From positions 6,658,558 through 6,722,557 of the forward strand of contig OZ023198.1 in the NCBI GenBank assembly GCA_963995505.1: a stretch of 64,000 nucleotides of DNA, read 5' to 3'. Of this stretch, positions 34,199-44,615 are shown piece after piece; the stretch's first letter is position 1, and each line of letters starts with the position of its first letter. The notes below the pieces were generated by a model. It did not search any database. It was not told the origin of the DNA and was given only the letters and a program-made list of their open reading frames with translations. A program made the translations under genes and the position numbers. The stretch comes from Hypericum androsaemum. Its lineage: Eukaryota; Streptophyta; Magnoliopsida; Malpighiales; Hypericaceae.

Positions 34199-35391
34199 GT
34201 GGTCGTTGCATCACTTGCAAGCAAGCCAAGTCAAAGGTAAAACCCCATGGTTTGTACACCCCACTACCTATACCTAGTGAGCCCTGGATTGATATCTCTA
34301 TGGATTTTGTGTTAGGCCTACCTAGGACTAAGCGTGGAAGAGATTCAATTTTTGTGGTAGTGGATAGGTTTTCTAAGATGGCACATTTCATTCCATGTCA
34401 TAATACTGATGATGCTTCAAACATTGCTGATTTGTTCTTTAGAGAGGTTGTTAGGTTACATGGCATGCCTAGGACAATTATCTCTGATAGAGATGCTAAA
34501 TTCCTAAGTTACTTTTGGAAGACCTTGTGGTGCAAGTTAGGTACTAAGTTGTTGTTTTCTACTACTTGTCATCCTCAAACTGATGGTCAAACTGAAGTAG
34601 TAAATAGGACTTTGTCTACACTTTTGAGAGCACTCATTAAGCATAACATTAAGACTTGGGAAGATTGTTTGCCTCATGTTGAGTTTGCTTATAATCGTTC
34701 TGTCCATTCAGCTACTCAATTCTCACCATTTGAGCTTGTTTATGGATTTAATCCTTTGACTCCATTGGATTTATCACCTCTACCTTCGAGTGAGCATGTT
34801 AACTTAGATGGCAAGAAGAAAGCTGAATTTGTCAAGCAGTTACATGAGAAAGCTAGAATGAACATCGAGAAGCGCACGGAGCACTATGCAAGGCAAGCAA
34901 ACAAAGGAAGGCACAAGGTTGTCTTTGAGCCGGGCGATTGGGTTTGGCTACATATGAGGAAGGAGCGTTTTCCTATCCAAAGACGTTCAAAGTTGCTACC
35001 ACGGGGAGATGGTCCATTCCAAGTGCTAGAACGCATTAATGATAATGCCTACAAGCTAGACCTTCCGGGTGAGTATAGTGTAAGTGCTTCGTTTAATGTG
35101 GCTGACTTGAGTCCGTTTGATGTAGGTGATGATTTGAGGACAAATCCTTTTCAAGAGGAGGGGAATGATGTGAGCAAGCCTAAGGACGCACCTACTATCA
35201 AGCTTGTAGACTCGAAGCAAGTTCCAGTTCCGATTGGGCTAATGACAAGAGCACGAGCTAGGAAGTTGCAATCTGACTTCAATGGATTAATGGAAGAAGT
35301 TTGGGCTCAATCAAGTGCGTGGAGGACCAAGGACGTCCAAGAAGCCCAAGGGAGGCCCATGCACGTTTTGGAAGCTGAATGGGAGGCTTGA
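34199..35391 (+). pseudogene. Integrase core and CR-like tail reaching into 3' LTR
   Basis: In-frame from the Cys pair ([11 protein letters not shown]) to a stop at 35391. The integrase core shows Asp in [12 protein letters not shown], Asp in SDRDAKF and Glu in [12 protein letters not shown], i.e. the DDE triad. The C-terminal module has [19 protein letters not shown] and [11 protein letters not shown] see no canonical chromodomain. The frame then passes through the polypurine tract (35153-35165) and 226 nt of LTR. It ends in [15 protein letters not shown] and a short acidic tail, like the CR motif reported for CRM elements. The duplicated tail at 29195-29421 has GPMTRARA at the same place. 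Integrase presumably acts in the nucleus on the element's cDNA. Confidence 0.88.
35153..35165 (+). other. Polypurine tract of CRM-like element
   Basis: AAGAGGAGGGGAA directly precedes the 3' LTR at 35166. It is also translated as part of the polyprotein tail (QEEGND). Confidence 0.92.
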
Positions 35392-35969
35392 CATGCACGT
35401 AAGCTTCTAGATGCATGCGCACATGGAGAATCAAGAAGAATCAGCCTATTTAGTCCGTGCATCTATTTGTTTTGGACGTGCACCTAGTAGTTATTCTATT
35501 AGATATTATTTGCTTATATTATTCCTTATTTAGTTGAATAAGTTCGGCCAGAATCTCTTTAGAATAGGAAAGAATTTTGGCCAGCCTTAAACTCCTTATT
35601 TGGAGTTAGTTTCGTTTAGGAAAGTTGTAAGACATGAGGAGCCTATATAAAGAGGCGTCCCCCTTCAATAAAGAACACAACAATTCGGAAATTACTTAGC
35701 ATTGGCTAATTGAGAGTTTTGATACTCGTTTGTTCTTGCTTAGGCTGGTGAGTCGTCTTGGCTAGAATTTGTCTATCACTTATCAAGCGGATCATCCATC
35801 CCCGCTCGTGGCGTGATACGACCTTAGGTCAAGGTTCAGAAGCTCTTGCAGCGGGTTAAGGTTCAATTTCGTGCCTTAGTTCTTGTGAGTTCTTGTGAGT
35901 TGTGGTCTGTTCCATTCTAAAGTAACAAACGGTCCGAGTTGTGAGTTTTTTCCGCGAAGATTCATATCA
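35166..35969 (+). repeat. 3' LTR of CRM-like element
   Basis: 804 bp, same length as the 5' LTR. TATATAAA is at 35644-35651 and AATAAA at 35667-35672. It encodes the polyprotein tail to 35391. It is followed by CTTTT at 35970-35974. Confidence 0.95.
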
Positions 35970-38257
35970 CTTTTCTTGCCTTATCTTGCCTTATCTTTCC
36001 TTTTCTTTCCCTTTCTCGCCTTTTCTTGCATTTGCTTGCCTTATCTTTCCTTTTCTTGCCTTTTCATTGCATTTTCTTGCCTTATATTTCCTTTTCTTGC
36101 CTTTTTCTTGCTATTTCTTGCCTTTTCTTGCCGTATCTTTCCTTTTCTTTACTTTTCTTGCCTTTTCTTACCTTTAATTGCCTTTTCCTTGCCTTTTCAA
36201 TGCCTTATCTTTCCTTTCCTTGCCTTTTCTTGCCTTTTCCTTGTCTTTTTCTTGCCTTTTCTTTCTGTTTCTTGCCTTTTCTTGCCTTTTCATTACCTTA
36301 TCTAGCCTTTTCTTACCTTATCTTGCCTTTTCTTATCTTTTCTTACCTTTTCTTTCCTTTTCGCACCTTTTCTTGCCTTTTCCTTCCCTTTTCTTGCCTG
36401 AACTTGCCTTTTCTTCCCTTATCTTGCCTTATCTTTCCTTTTCTTTCCTTTTTTTCCTTTTCGTGCCGTTTTTTTGCTTTTTCTTACCTTATCTTACCTT
36501 TTCTTGCCATTTCCTTGCCTTTTCTTTCCTTTTCTTCCCTTATCTTGCCTTTTCTTGCCTTATCTTGACTTTTCCTTGCCTTTTCTTTCCTTTTCTTGCC
36601 TTATCTTACCTAATCTTGCCTTTTCATTCCTTTTCCTTGCCTTTTCTTGCCTTACCTTTCCTTTTCTTGCATTTCTATTCCTTTTTCTTGACTCATCTTT
36701 CCTTTTCTTACCTTTTCATTCCTTTTCCTTTCCTTTTCTTTCCTTTTCTTTCCTTTTCTTGACTTTTCCTATTCTTTTCTTTCCTTATCTTTCCTTTTCT
36801 TGCCTTTTCTTGCCTTATCTTCCTTTTCTTGCCTCATCTTTCCTTTTCTTGCCTTTCCTTCCCTTTTCTTGTCTTTTCTTGCCTTATCTTGCCTTTCTAT
36901 TCCTCATATTGCCTTTTGTTACCTTATCTTGCCTTTTCATGCCTTTCCTTGTCTTTTCTTTCGTTTCCTTGCCTTTTCTTTTCTTTTCTAGCCTTTTTCT
37001 TTGCATTTTGCATGCCTTTTCTTGCCTTTTCCTGGCCATTCCCTTCCTTTTCTTGCTTTCTCTTACCTTTTTCTTGCCTTATCTTGCCTTTTCCTTACAT
37101 TTTCTTGCCTTATCTTGCCTTAATTTTCCTTTTCTTGCCTTTTCTTGCCTTATCTTGTCTTTTCTTGCCTTATCTTTCCGTTTCTTTCCTTTTCTTGTAT
37201 GTTCTTGCCTTATATTTCCTTTTCTTTCCTTTTCTTGCATGTTCTTGTCTTTTCATGGCTTTTCTTGCCATTTTCTTCCCTTTTTTTGCCTTTTCCTTAC
37301 CTTTTCTTGCCTTTTTCTTGCCTTTTTCATGCCTTTTCTTGCCTTTTCCTTGCTTTTTCTTGCCTTTTCTTGCCTTATCTTGCCTTATCTTTCCTTTTCT
37401 TTCCTTTTCTTGCCTTTTCTTCCATTTTCTTCACTATTTTTGTTGTATCTTGCCTAATCTTGCCTTTTCTCTCCTTTTCATGCATTTTCCATGCTTTTTC
37501 TTGCCTTGTTTCCAGCCATGAGTGGAATATGACATAAGTGCTCTTGGGTGGGCTGGACCATTCCATCAAATTTTTGATAAAGGGCCCAATACCTTTTCCT
37601 TGCCCTTTCTTTCCTTTTCTTGCCTTTTCATGCCATATCTTTGCTTTTCCTGCCTTTTCATGCATTTTCAATGCCTTTTCTTGCATTTTTCTTGCCTTTT
37701 CTTGCCTTTTCTTGCCTTTTCCTTACCTTTTCTTGCCTTATCTTTCCTTTTCTTGCCTTATCTTTCTTTTTCTTTCCTTTTCTTGCCTTTTCTTTCCTTG
37801 TATTGCCTTTTCTTGCCTTATCTTTCCTTTTCTTTCCTTTTCTTGCATGTTCTTGCCTTATCCTTCCTTTTCTTGCATGTTCGTGCCCTATCTTACCTTT
37901 TTAGGCCTTTTTTTTCCTTATCTTGCATGTTCGTGCCCTATCTTGCCTTTTTAGGCCTTTTTTTTCCTTATCTTGCCTTTTTCTTGCCTTTTTTTGCTTT
38001 ATCTTGCCTTTTCTTGCCTTATCTTTCCTTTTCTTTCCCTTTCTCGCCTTTTCTTGCATTTTCTTGACTTATCTTTCCTTTTCTTGCCTTTTCATTGCAT
38101 TTTCTTGCCTTATCTTTCCTTTTCTTGCCTTTTCCTTATTATTTCTTACCTTTTCTATCCGTATCTTTCCTTTTCTTTACTTTTCTTGCCTTTTCTTGCA
38201 TTTTCCTTACCTTTTCAATGCCTTATCTTTCCTTTCCTTGCCTTTTCTTGCCTTTTC
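35970..38257 (+). repeat. Decamer satellite array, block 4
   Basis: Same decamer array and orientation, with the CTTTCCCTTTCTCGCC marker near 36005 and 38035, a CTATTCCTCATATTGCC marker at 36897 and the 86-bp island at 37508. The string near 36209-36260 matches the empty form of the insertion site at 38258. The block ends in TTTTC (38253-38257), the left duplication of the composite insertion. Confidence 0.96.
37508..37593 (+). repeat. 86-bp non-decamer island, copy 2 of 6
   Basis: GTTTCCAGCCATGAGTGG through GGGCCCAATACC, near-identical to the copy at 28451 apart from GTGG for GTCG and TTGG for TTAG. It has the same flanking decamer variants on both sides. Confidence 0.9.
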
Positions 38258-38757
38258 TGATGTGAACACGTCCACTATGGAGCTACAAGACCCACAACCA
38301 GTTCGAGTTCCACTTGGACCAATCACAAGAGCAAGAGCAAAGACGCTTCAAGCTGAGCTCAACGGATTCATTCAAGGGATTTGGACTACAACCAGTTCGT
38401 GTAAGCCCGTGGACGTCCATGCAAAGCCCATGCACGTGATTGGAGTTATTTTGGATGCCTAAAGGAGTAGAACCAAGATTCCTACTTTTTAGGAATAAGA
38501 GTTATCCAAACTTTTTATAACTTTTTAGGAATAAGAGTTATCCAACAGTGGATAATGATTGTATTTTTCAATTCTTAGGATAAACATTCGTTTTAGAACT
38601 AGTTTAAGTAGTATGATAAGTTTGGAGCTCTTCAGAACTTATCTTGTTGACTTTGGAGTCTATCCAGGTCAGTTTTAACCTCTATATAAGGAGGGCCACG
38701 AATTCAATAAAGGACACATCTTTTGGCATAAGAAAATTCGTGAGTCTTTGATACTGT
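38258..38757 (+). repeat. LTR1 of composite, left part
   Basis: First 500 bp of a family A LTR (TGATGTGAACACG...GATACTGT). It is interrupted by the nested minus-strand element. The last five bases, ACTGT (38753-38757), are the left duplication of that nested insertion. Confidence 0.94.
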
Positions 38758-39281
38758 TAGTGTAGGAACACGTCAATTTTTGAGTGATGAGAGTGATCTG
38801 GAATGAATCAGAACGAAACAAAAATAAAAGATAGAATTCCTAAGGCAAGAGCTTCCGCAATTGACAAAAGGAGGGGCCTAATGAGTTAGGCAGCCTCTAA
38901 AGGGCGTGTTTAATGTGACAACCATGCAAATCCATGCACACAAGGTAAGAGAATCACTCTCAATATTCTGGGTTTTCAAATCTGTCCGTTTCCTTTATTT
39001 GAGCGAGCTATAAAAGGAATGCAAGCTGGAGGTTACAAAACAGAACGCCCCTAGCATCTAATGCCTTTAAGGCACGCATCTAATGCCATAAGTTGGCACT
39101 AACAACCCACGTTCATCAGCTGGACAGTCCCAAGCTGGAATTGGAAATTAAAAGCAATTAAAACCAATCATAAAGAGTTTAAGGTCTAAATTAGCCAACG
39201 TGCATATAAGCACTTATTTAAACGAACTAAGTAAAAGGTGGCGCCAATCAGGAATGTGGCAAGCTGGACGTTCCTACGTCA
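38758..39281 (-). repeat. 3' LTR of nested element
   Basis: 524 bp, the left copy in window orientation. AATAAA on the minus strand lies near 38992-38997. No convincing minus-strand TATA box is visible. A TATAAAAGG string at about 39010-39018 faces the opposite direction. The stop codon of the polyprotein lies 34 nt inside this LTR. Confidence 0.93.
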
Positions 39282-42200
39282 TCCTCCCCACCTTGGAGTG
39301 GAACTTGTCCTCGAGTTGCAAGTCTGGATGGCATGGGAAAGGCATCATAATAAGGCGTGAGGTCAGCAACGTTGAAGCTTTTGGATACTCCATACTCTTC
39401 GGGCAGATCAATGACATATGCATTGTCATTGATACGCCTTAACACCTTGAATGGTCCGTACTTCCTAGCTTGCAACTTGCCACCTGCGATGTTGCTTGGT
39501 AATCTCTCCTTCCTGAAGTGAACCATGACTTGCTCACCAGGCTGAAAGATTTGGACACGACGATGCTCATCTACTCTCGCCTTCTCCTTGGCATACGCTT
39601 CCTCTAACTTCTTGCGCACCTCTTCAATCACAGCCTGTGCTTGCTTAGCGAATGCAACGGCTGAAGGATTGCTCTTGCTTGGTCTTGGGACTAAAGATAC
39701 ATCCACTAAATGGTTAGGAACCTTAGTATAAACTAAGGAGAAAGGTGACTTTCCTGTCATGCGATGCACTGCCCCATTATATGCGAACTCAGCTATAGGC
39801 AAAGCTAAGTCCCATTGTCGTTTCTTCTCATGGCAAAGGCTCCTCAGCAAGTTCCCAAGTGTTCTATTGGTGGCTTCGGTCTGGCCATCAGTTTGTGGAT
39901 GTGCCGTGGTACTGAATTGCAAGGTGGCATCGAACATCTTCCACAACGTCTTCCAAAAGCTTGCCAAGAACTTCACATCACGATCAGAAGTGATGGTGCG
40001 TGGAACTCCATGCAATCTGACCACTTCCTTGAAGAAATGTCTTGCTACACCACTTGCATCATTGGTCTTTCGGCAAGGAATGAAGTGCGCCATTTTGGAC
40101 AACCTGTCAACAACCACAAAGATAGAATCCACACCACGAGGGGTGCGAGGTAAGCCAAGCACAAAGTCCATGCTCAGGTCCTCCCAAATGGCCTTAGGAA
40201 CGGGTAGTGGCGTGTAGAGTCCCGTGTTGTGCACTGTCCCCTTGGTCTCTTGGCACACTCTACAATGTCTCACCATCTTCTCAACCTCCTTGCCTAGCTT
40301 AGGCCAATAGAACCTTTCAGTTAGAAAGGCCAACGTCTTGTCTCTTCCAAGGTGGGCAGAAAGTCCACCACCATGCATTTCCCACATAAGTTGTTGCCGT
40401 AGTGATGTGTTGGGAATACAAAGCTGATTTCCCTTCATTAGGTATCCATCATGCAAGAAGTAATCTGCCACAGCCTTACCACTCTTGCATTTCTTCCAAA
40501 CTTCACCGAAATCATCATCATCTTCATAAAGCTCCTTAATGCACTCAAAAGCAGTAACACTTCCCCTCAGCTCCACAAGCAAGCTCGTTCTTCTACTAAG
40601 AGCATCAGCCACCACATTATGACTCCCACTTTTATGAGCTATCTTGAAGGGAAATTTCTGTAGATATGTGCACCATCTAGCATGCATATGATTCACGAAC
40701 TTAGACTGGTCATTCACAAACTTCAGCGCCTTGTGATCAGTGTACAAAAAAAACTCTTTTCCCACGAGATAATATTCCCAAGTCCTTAGAGCTCGGAAAA
40801 CAGCATAATACTCTTGCTCATAAGTGGTCCAAGTTTGCCTATGCTCACTCAACTTCTCACTAAAATAAGCTATAGGGCGTTTCTCCTGAGATAGAACAGC
40901 TCCTATGCCTACTCCACATGCATCAACATCTACTTCAAAGAGTTTAGCAAAATCAGGAAGTGCAAGTACCGTTGTAGAACTCAGTTTCTCCTTCAATTCA
41001 GCAAATGCGCGCCCTGATTCTTTGCTCCATTCAAACTTCGCTTGCTTCTTGAGCAAGGCAGTGAGAGGGGCCGCGATCAAGCTGAAGTTGCGGATGAATC
41101 TCCGATAGAAACTTGCTAAGCCAAGGAAGCTTCGCACCTGCCTTGCATTGGAAGGTATTGGCCATGTGCGAATGGCTTCCACTTTGGACTGGTCCACTTG
41201 AACTCCATCTTTTCCCACCACGAAGCCTAGAAATAGTAGCTTTTCCTTCCAGAAAATGCACTTCTTCAAGTTGATTATCAAGCTGTTGCTCTTCAAGGGT
41301 TCAAATACTTGCTTCAAGTGGTCCATGTGCTCCTCCTCTGACTTGCTAAACACAAGAATGTCATCGAAGTATACGACAACAAACTTGTCCAAGAACGGCT
41401 TCATGACTTGGTGCATCAAGCGCATGAAGGTACTTGGAGCATTGGTCAGCCCGAATGGCATGACAAGCCACTCGTACAATCCATCCTTCGTCTTGAAGGC
41501 CGTCTTCCACTCATCACCAGGGCGGATGCGGATCTGGTGGTATCCACTCTTCAGGTCTATCTTTGAAAAGATAATTGATCCGCTCAAGCTGTCCAACATG
41601 TCGTTTAGACGAGGAATTGGAAAGCGGTACCCCATGGTTATCTTGTTGATGGCGCGACTGTCCACACACATCCTCCAAGTGCCATCCTTCTTCGGGACCA
41701 AGAGGGCAGGAACTCCGCATGGACTAAGGCTCTCCTGTAGGTAGCCTCTCTCCAACAACTCTTGGATCTGCCTCCTTAGCTCCTGGTTCTCTTGCGGACT
41801 CATCTTGTAATGAGGCAAGTTTGGCAAAGTTGCACCAGGGATCAAGTCAATCTGATGTTGTATCTCCCTTAAGGGTGGCAAACCCTTTGGCAACTCTTCA
41901 GGTGCAACTTCTGGAAAGAGTTCAAGCAACTCTTTAATCTGGTTGGGGAAGTTGTCCTCCGAATTCTCCTCAAGCTCCGAGGTATCCTTCATCACGAACA
42001 AGTAAAATTCTCCAACCTCCTTGATGGCAGAATTGAGAAATCCCGTGGAAGTCACGAGGGACACAATCTGCATGGTACTATTCAGGTGGATCCTCCCTTG
42101 CTTAGGCTTCCTTGGAAGGAGACTGAATTGCTGATTGCCTTTCTTCACTTCATAGGTGTTCTCCTTTCCTTTATGGACAGCCTGGTTGTCAAATTCCCAA

Positions 42201-43153
42201 GGGCGTCCCAACAGAATGTGGCAAGCATCCATCTCCAACACATCACATGTCACCACGTCATTGAACTTGCCAATGGAAATAGGAACCACGCACTTGGAAT
42301 TGACCTTGATTCCTCCACCAGAACGCACCCAACCAATGGAGTAAGGAGCTGGATGAGGCGTGACTTTGAGACCAAGCTTGTCCACAACATGCTTGCTCAC
42401 AAAATTCTCCTGGCTCCCTCCATCAATAATCACTTCGCACACCTCCTCTCCAACATGGCACTTGGTGCGAAATAGATTGTGCCTCTGAGAATCCTCTTTC
42501 TTTGTTGTGGTTAGTGCCACCTTCTGAATGACACCACAATAGTCTTCCTCCTCATACTGATCCTCAGACTCTTCCTCCGCACTTTCTTCCACCGGGGCAC
42601 AATAGAGTGACTCATGTTGCTCGCCCTCATCATCCTTTTCACAAACTTGCACGAACTTCCTCTTAGGACAATCACTTGATTTGTGACCAAGTTCATTGCA
42701 CTTAAAGCATCTGATCGTGGAAGTGCCCTCCACCTCTTTTCCTTTTCGTTGAGGGGCATCCGTAGCAACCCTAGGCCTGGTTGCTTGAGGAACAATCTTC
42801 TCCGCTCCTCCTCGTTGAAAAGTTGAAGGTTGACCAGGTCCTGAATAACGTGGAAAAGAAGTCTTCTTCTTCTTAAGGGTTGCTCCAATTTTTCTTGCTT
42901 TGTGGCACGCATCTTGGAAGAAGAGAAAAGTGTCAAATTCCATTCTACTTTTCACTTCAAAATTCAGGCCATCAATATAGCGTGCAATCTGTTGATCTTC
43001 ATTCTCTTCAATATCATTCCGGGCAGCAAGCCTCATGAACTCGGCTGTATACTCATCCACGGATCTGTTTCCTTGAGAGCATGACAAGAACTGAAGATAC
43101 AACGATTGGTGGTAATCCACAGGAAGAAAACGAGACCTGAGGGCTTGTTCCAT
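39248..43153 (-). CDS. Gag(C-term)-protease-RT-RNase H-integrase polyprotein
   Basis: 1,301 open codons. The first Met listed is internal: the same frame continues upstream to a stop at 43262-43264 and beyond it to the true Gag start at 43666. A CCHC knuckle CFKCNELGHKSSDC lies near residue 150. Protease (VIIDGGSQENFVS) is near 244. Reverse transcriptase has [14 protein letters not shown] and the YFDD motif near 593. RNase H has DVDACGVGIGAV and YTDHKALKF. The integrase HHCC finger is intact (HGGGLSAHLG... HCRVCQ). The DDE residues are in [18 protein letters not shown] and TDGQTEATN. The C-terminal module is GPFKVLRRINDNAYVIDLP, FNVADLTPYYD. The frame crosses the polypurine tract (GGEDD) and ends in the 3' LTR. 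There is no obvious chromodomain and no TRARA tail. It looks enzymatically complete apart from the upstream stop. Confidence 0.93.
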   Translation of the reverse strand: MEQALRSRFLPVDYHQSLYLQFLSCSQGNRSVDEYTAEFMRLAARNDIEENEDQQIARYIDGLNFEVKSRMEFDTFLFFQDACHKARKIGATLKKKKTSFPRYSGPGQPSTFQRGGAEKIVPQATRPRVATDAPQRKGKEVEGTSTIRCFKCNELGHKSSDCPKRKFVQVCEKDDEGEQHESLYCAPVEESAEEESEDQYEEEDYCGVIQKVALTTTKKEDSQRHNLFRTKCHVGEEVCEVIIDGGSQENFVSKHVVDKLGLKVTPHPAPYSIGWVRSGGGIKVNSKCVVPISIGKFNDVVTCDVLEMDACHILLGRPWEFDNQAVHKGKENTYEVKKGNQQFSLLPRKPKQGRIHLNSTMQIVSLVTSTGFLNSAIKEVGEFYLFVMKDTSELEENSEDNFPNQIKELLELFPEVAPEELPKGLPPLREIQHQIDLIPGATLPNLPHYKMSPQENQELRRQIQELLERGYLQESLSPCGVPALLVPKKDGTWRMCVDSRAINKITMGYRFPIPRLNDMLDSLSGSIIFSKIDLKSGYHQIRIRPGDEWKTAFKTKDGLYEWLVMPFGLTNAPSTFMRLMHQVMKPFLDKFVVVYFDDILVFSKSEEEHMDHLKQVFEPLKSNSLIINLKKCIFWKEKLLFLGFVVGKDGVQVDQSKVEAIRTWPIPSNARQVRSFLGLASFYRRFIRNFSLIAAPLTALLKKQAKFEWSKESGRAFAELKEKLSSTTVLALPDFAKLFEVDVDACGVGIGAVLSQEKRPIAYFSEKLSEHRQTWTTYEQEYYAVFRALRTWEYYLVGKEFFLYTDHKALKFVNDQSKFVNHMHARWCTYLQKFPFKIAHKSGSHNVVADALSRRTSLLVELRGSVTAFECIKELYEDDDDFGEVWKKCKSGKAVADYFLHDGYLMKGNQLCIPNTSLRQQLMWEMHGGGLSAHLGRDKTLAFLTERFYWPKLGKEVEKMVRHCRVCQETKGTVHNTGLYTPLPVPKAIWEDLSMDFVLGLPRTPRGVDSIFVVVDRLSKMAHFIPCRKTNDASGVARHFFKEVVRLHGVPRTITSDRDVKFLASFWKTLWKMFDATLQFSTTAHPQTDGQTEATNRTLGNLLRSLCHEKKRQWDLALPIAEFAYNGAVHRMTGKSPFSLVYTKVPNHLVDVSLVPRPSKSNPSAVAFAKQAQAVIEEVRKKLEEAYAKEKARVDEHRRVQIFQPGEQVMVHFRKERLPSNIAGGKLQARKYGPFKVLRRINDNAYVIDLPEEYGVSKSFNVADLTPYYDAFPMPSRLATRGQVPLQGGEDDVGTSSLPHS
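39282..39292 (-). other. Polypurine tract of nested element
   Basis: Minus-strand GGTGGGGAGGA directly precedes the 3' LTR start TGACGTAGG. Confidence 0.85.
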
Positions 43154-43666
43154 TGAAGGCCAATCACGAATAGGAGCCTCTCCTCTCCTCCTCCTTGTCT
43201 CTTGTTCCTTCCTCCACCAAACGGCTGCACCAGATTCTAATTTAAAGGCTACGTAGTTAACCTTCTATTCTTCAGTTAGCTCCATGCAATCGAAATACTT
43301 CTCTACTGAATCCAGCCAATTCAGAAAAGTCTCCACATCTACATCTCCATAAAACTTCTCTATGTTCATCTTAAAAGGCCTATCAATTCTCCTTTCATAC
43401 CTCTCTTCTGGCCTAATGACTTCTCTTCTTGCAACTGGGACAGCAGCTCCACGGCCTCTTCCACGAGCACCTCGGTTCCCTCTTGCATAAAGGGTAGCAT
43501 CCGAATCACCTTCTTCTTCTTCTTCAGCTATTGGAGGGTGGTCTCGCCTTGCTGGTTGAGGTTGTTGCACGACCAGATTGGCAAGTTGTGTGCGGATCTC
43601 CATGATAGCAGCCTCCAAATTGGTGAACCGTTGATTCATATCAGGTCTGGGGTCTTGGTCGGCCAT
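43154..43666 (-). pseudogene. Gag N-terminal part cut by one stop codon
   Basis: Starts with ATG at 43666 and reads MADQDPRPDMNQRFTNLE..., then an acidic run (EEEEEGD), an Arg/Gly-rich stretch (RGARGRGRG) and the start of the capsid-like region (FYGDVDVETFLNWLDSVEKYF). A TAG at 43262-43264 follows LTEE. The frame then resumes as KVNYVAFKLESGA and joins the long polyprotein without a shift. This one nonsense codon is the only coding lesion I see in the whole element. The 43154-43261 portion is the in-frame continuation between the stop and the first later Met. Confidence 0.9.
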
Positions 43667-43832
43667 GAGCTCGGAGTTTGGTGGTGCTAGGTAGGTTAAT
43701 GAGGAACGGATCAGGGAATCACGTTTTCTTGTTGCACAGATCGTGGATGGGCTCTCTCAAAATCTTACCAGGTGATAACGTTAAACTCTCAGCCTAAAAA
43801 TCAATACGGAGATTGATTTGATCGAAACTAAA
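43667..43832 (-). other. Leader of nested element
   Basis: Short untranslated leader of about 166 bp between the primer site and the Gag start. No feature is recognised inside it. Confidence 0.7.
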
Positions 43833-43844
43833 GCTCTGATACCA
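43833..43844 (-). other. Primer binding site, initiator-Met tRNA
   Basis: Minus-strand TGGTATCAGAGC, two bases from the 5' LTR end at 43847. This confirms the minus-strand orientation and the LTR boundary. Confidence 0.94.
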
Positions 43845-43846
43845 CT

Positions 43847-44370
43847 TAGTGTAGGAACACGTCAATTTTTGAGTGATGAGAGTGATCTGGAATGAATCAG
43901 AACGAAACAAAAATAAAAGATAGAATTCCTAAGGCAAGAGCTTACGCAATTGACAAAAGGAGGGGCCTAATGAGTTAGGCAGCCTCTAAAGGGCGTGTTT
44001 AATGTGACAACCATGCAAATCCATGCACACAAGGTAAGAGAATCACTCTCAATATTCTGGGTTTTCAAATCTGTCCGTTTCCTTTATTTGAGCGAGCTAT
44101 AAAAGGAATGCAAGCTGGAGGTTACAAAACAGAACGCCCCTAGCATATAATGCCTTTAAGGCACGCATCTAATGCCATAAGTTGGCACTAACAACCCACG
44201 TTCATCAGCTGGACAGTCCCAAGCTGGAATTGGAAATTAAAAGCAATTAAAACCAATCATAAAGAATTTAAGGTCTAAATTAGCCAACGTGCATATAAGC
44301 ACTTATTTAAACGAACTAAGTAAAAGGTGGCGCCAATCAGGAATGTGGCAAGCTGGACGTTCCTACGTCA
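43847..44370 (-). repeat. 5' LTR of nested element
   Basis: 524 bp, the right copy in window orientation. About three substitutions against 38758-39281 (for example near 43945, 44146 and 44275). It is followed by ACTGT (44371-44375). Confidence 0.94.
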
Positions 44371-44375
44371 ACTGT

Positions 44376-44615
44376 TGTTGTTCTTGCGGGCTGGATTGCT
44401 TAGCTAGGGCGTTTATACTTATCAAACGGAATTCCCCATCTCCGTTTGTGGCGTATTCGATTTCAAGATCAAGGTTCGCGTTCTCACCATTGCTACGGGT
44501 TAAAGTTAACCAACACTGAGGTTCGGTGCAAGGCGCAAAGCGACGGGTCAAGATCAACCATCATCCTAGAGTAGACGGTCCGAGTTGGTGCGAGTTCCTC
44601 ACGGGATTCATATCA
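44376..44615 (+). repeat. LTR1 of composite, right part
   Basis: Remaining 240 bp of the split family A LTR, ending GATTCATATCA. The preceding ACTGT (44371-44375) is the right duplication of the nested insertion. Instead of a primer site, the next bases are an inverted polypurine tract. Confidence 0.93.

Larger units (their letters stand above)
28865..35969 (+). mobile_element. CRM-like Ty3/gypsy element with chimeric left end
   Basis: 7,105-bp insertion. From left to right: an inverted fragment of the LTR's U5 end (28865-29045), a second copy of the 3' end of pol with its polypurine tract (29046-29195), a 5' LTR (29196-29999), the internal gag-pol region (30000-35165) and a 3' LTR (35166-35969). 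Apparent CTTTT duplications flank the whole structure, so it seems to have integrated as one piece. The polyprotein has Gag with a CCHC knuckle, protease, reverse transcriptase, RNase H and integrase, then a tail that extends into the 3' LTR. That last arrangement and the sequence style recall CRM chromoviruses, which are often centromeric. The clade call is inference from memory of the family. One stop codon and one frameshift make this copy non-functional. Confidence 0.9.
38758..44370 (-). mobile_element. Nested minus-strand Ty3/gypsy element
   Basis: 5,613-bp autonomous-type element inserted into LTR1 of the composite, with ACTGT duplicated at 38753-38757 and 44371-44375. Removing it restores a 740-bp family A LTR. 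LTRs are 524 bp and differ at about three positions by eye, so the insertion is young. On its own strand the LTR reads TGACGTAGGAAC...GTTCCTACACTA, so the terminal dinucleotides are TG...TA rather than TG...CA. That boundary is fixed by the duplication and by the usual two-base gap to the primer site. Gag-pol is one frame with a single premature stop. Confidence 0.93.

Noticed and set aside
39010..39018. TATAAAAGG as promoter of the nested element
   Set aside because: It lies on the + strand while the element reads on the minus strand, so it cannot be the U3 TATA box. Antisense activity is possible but unsupported.
39759..40217. Plus-strand ORFs opposite the nested element's integrase and RT
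   Set aside because: Shadow frames of a well-supported minus-strand polyprotein.
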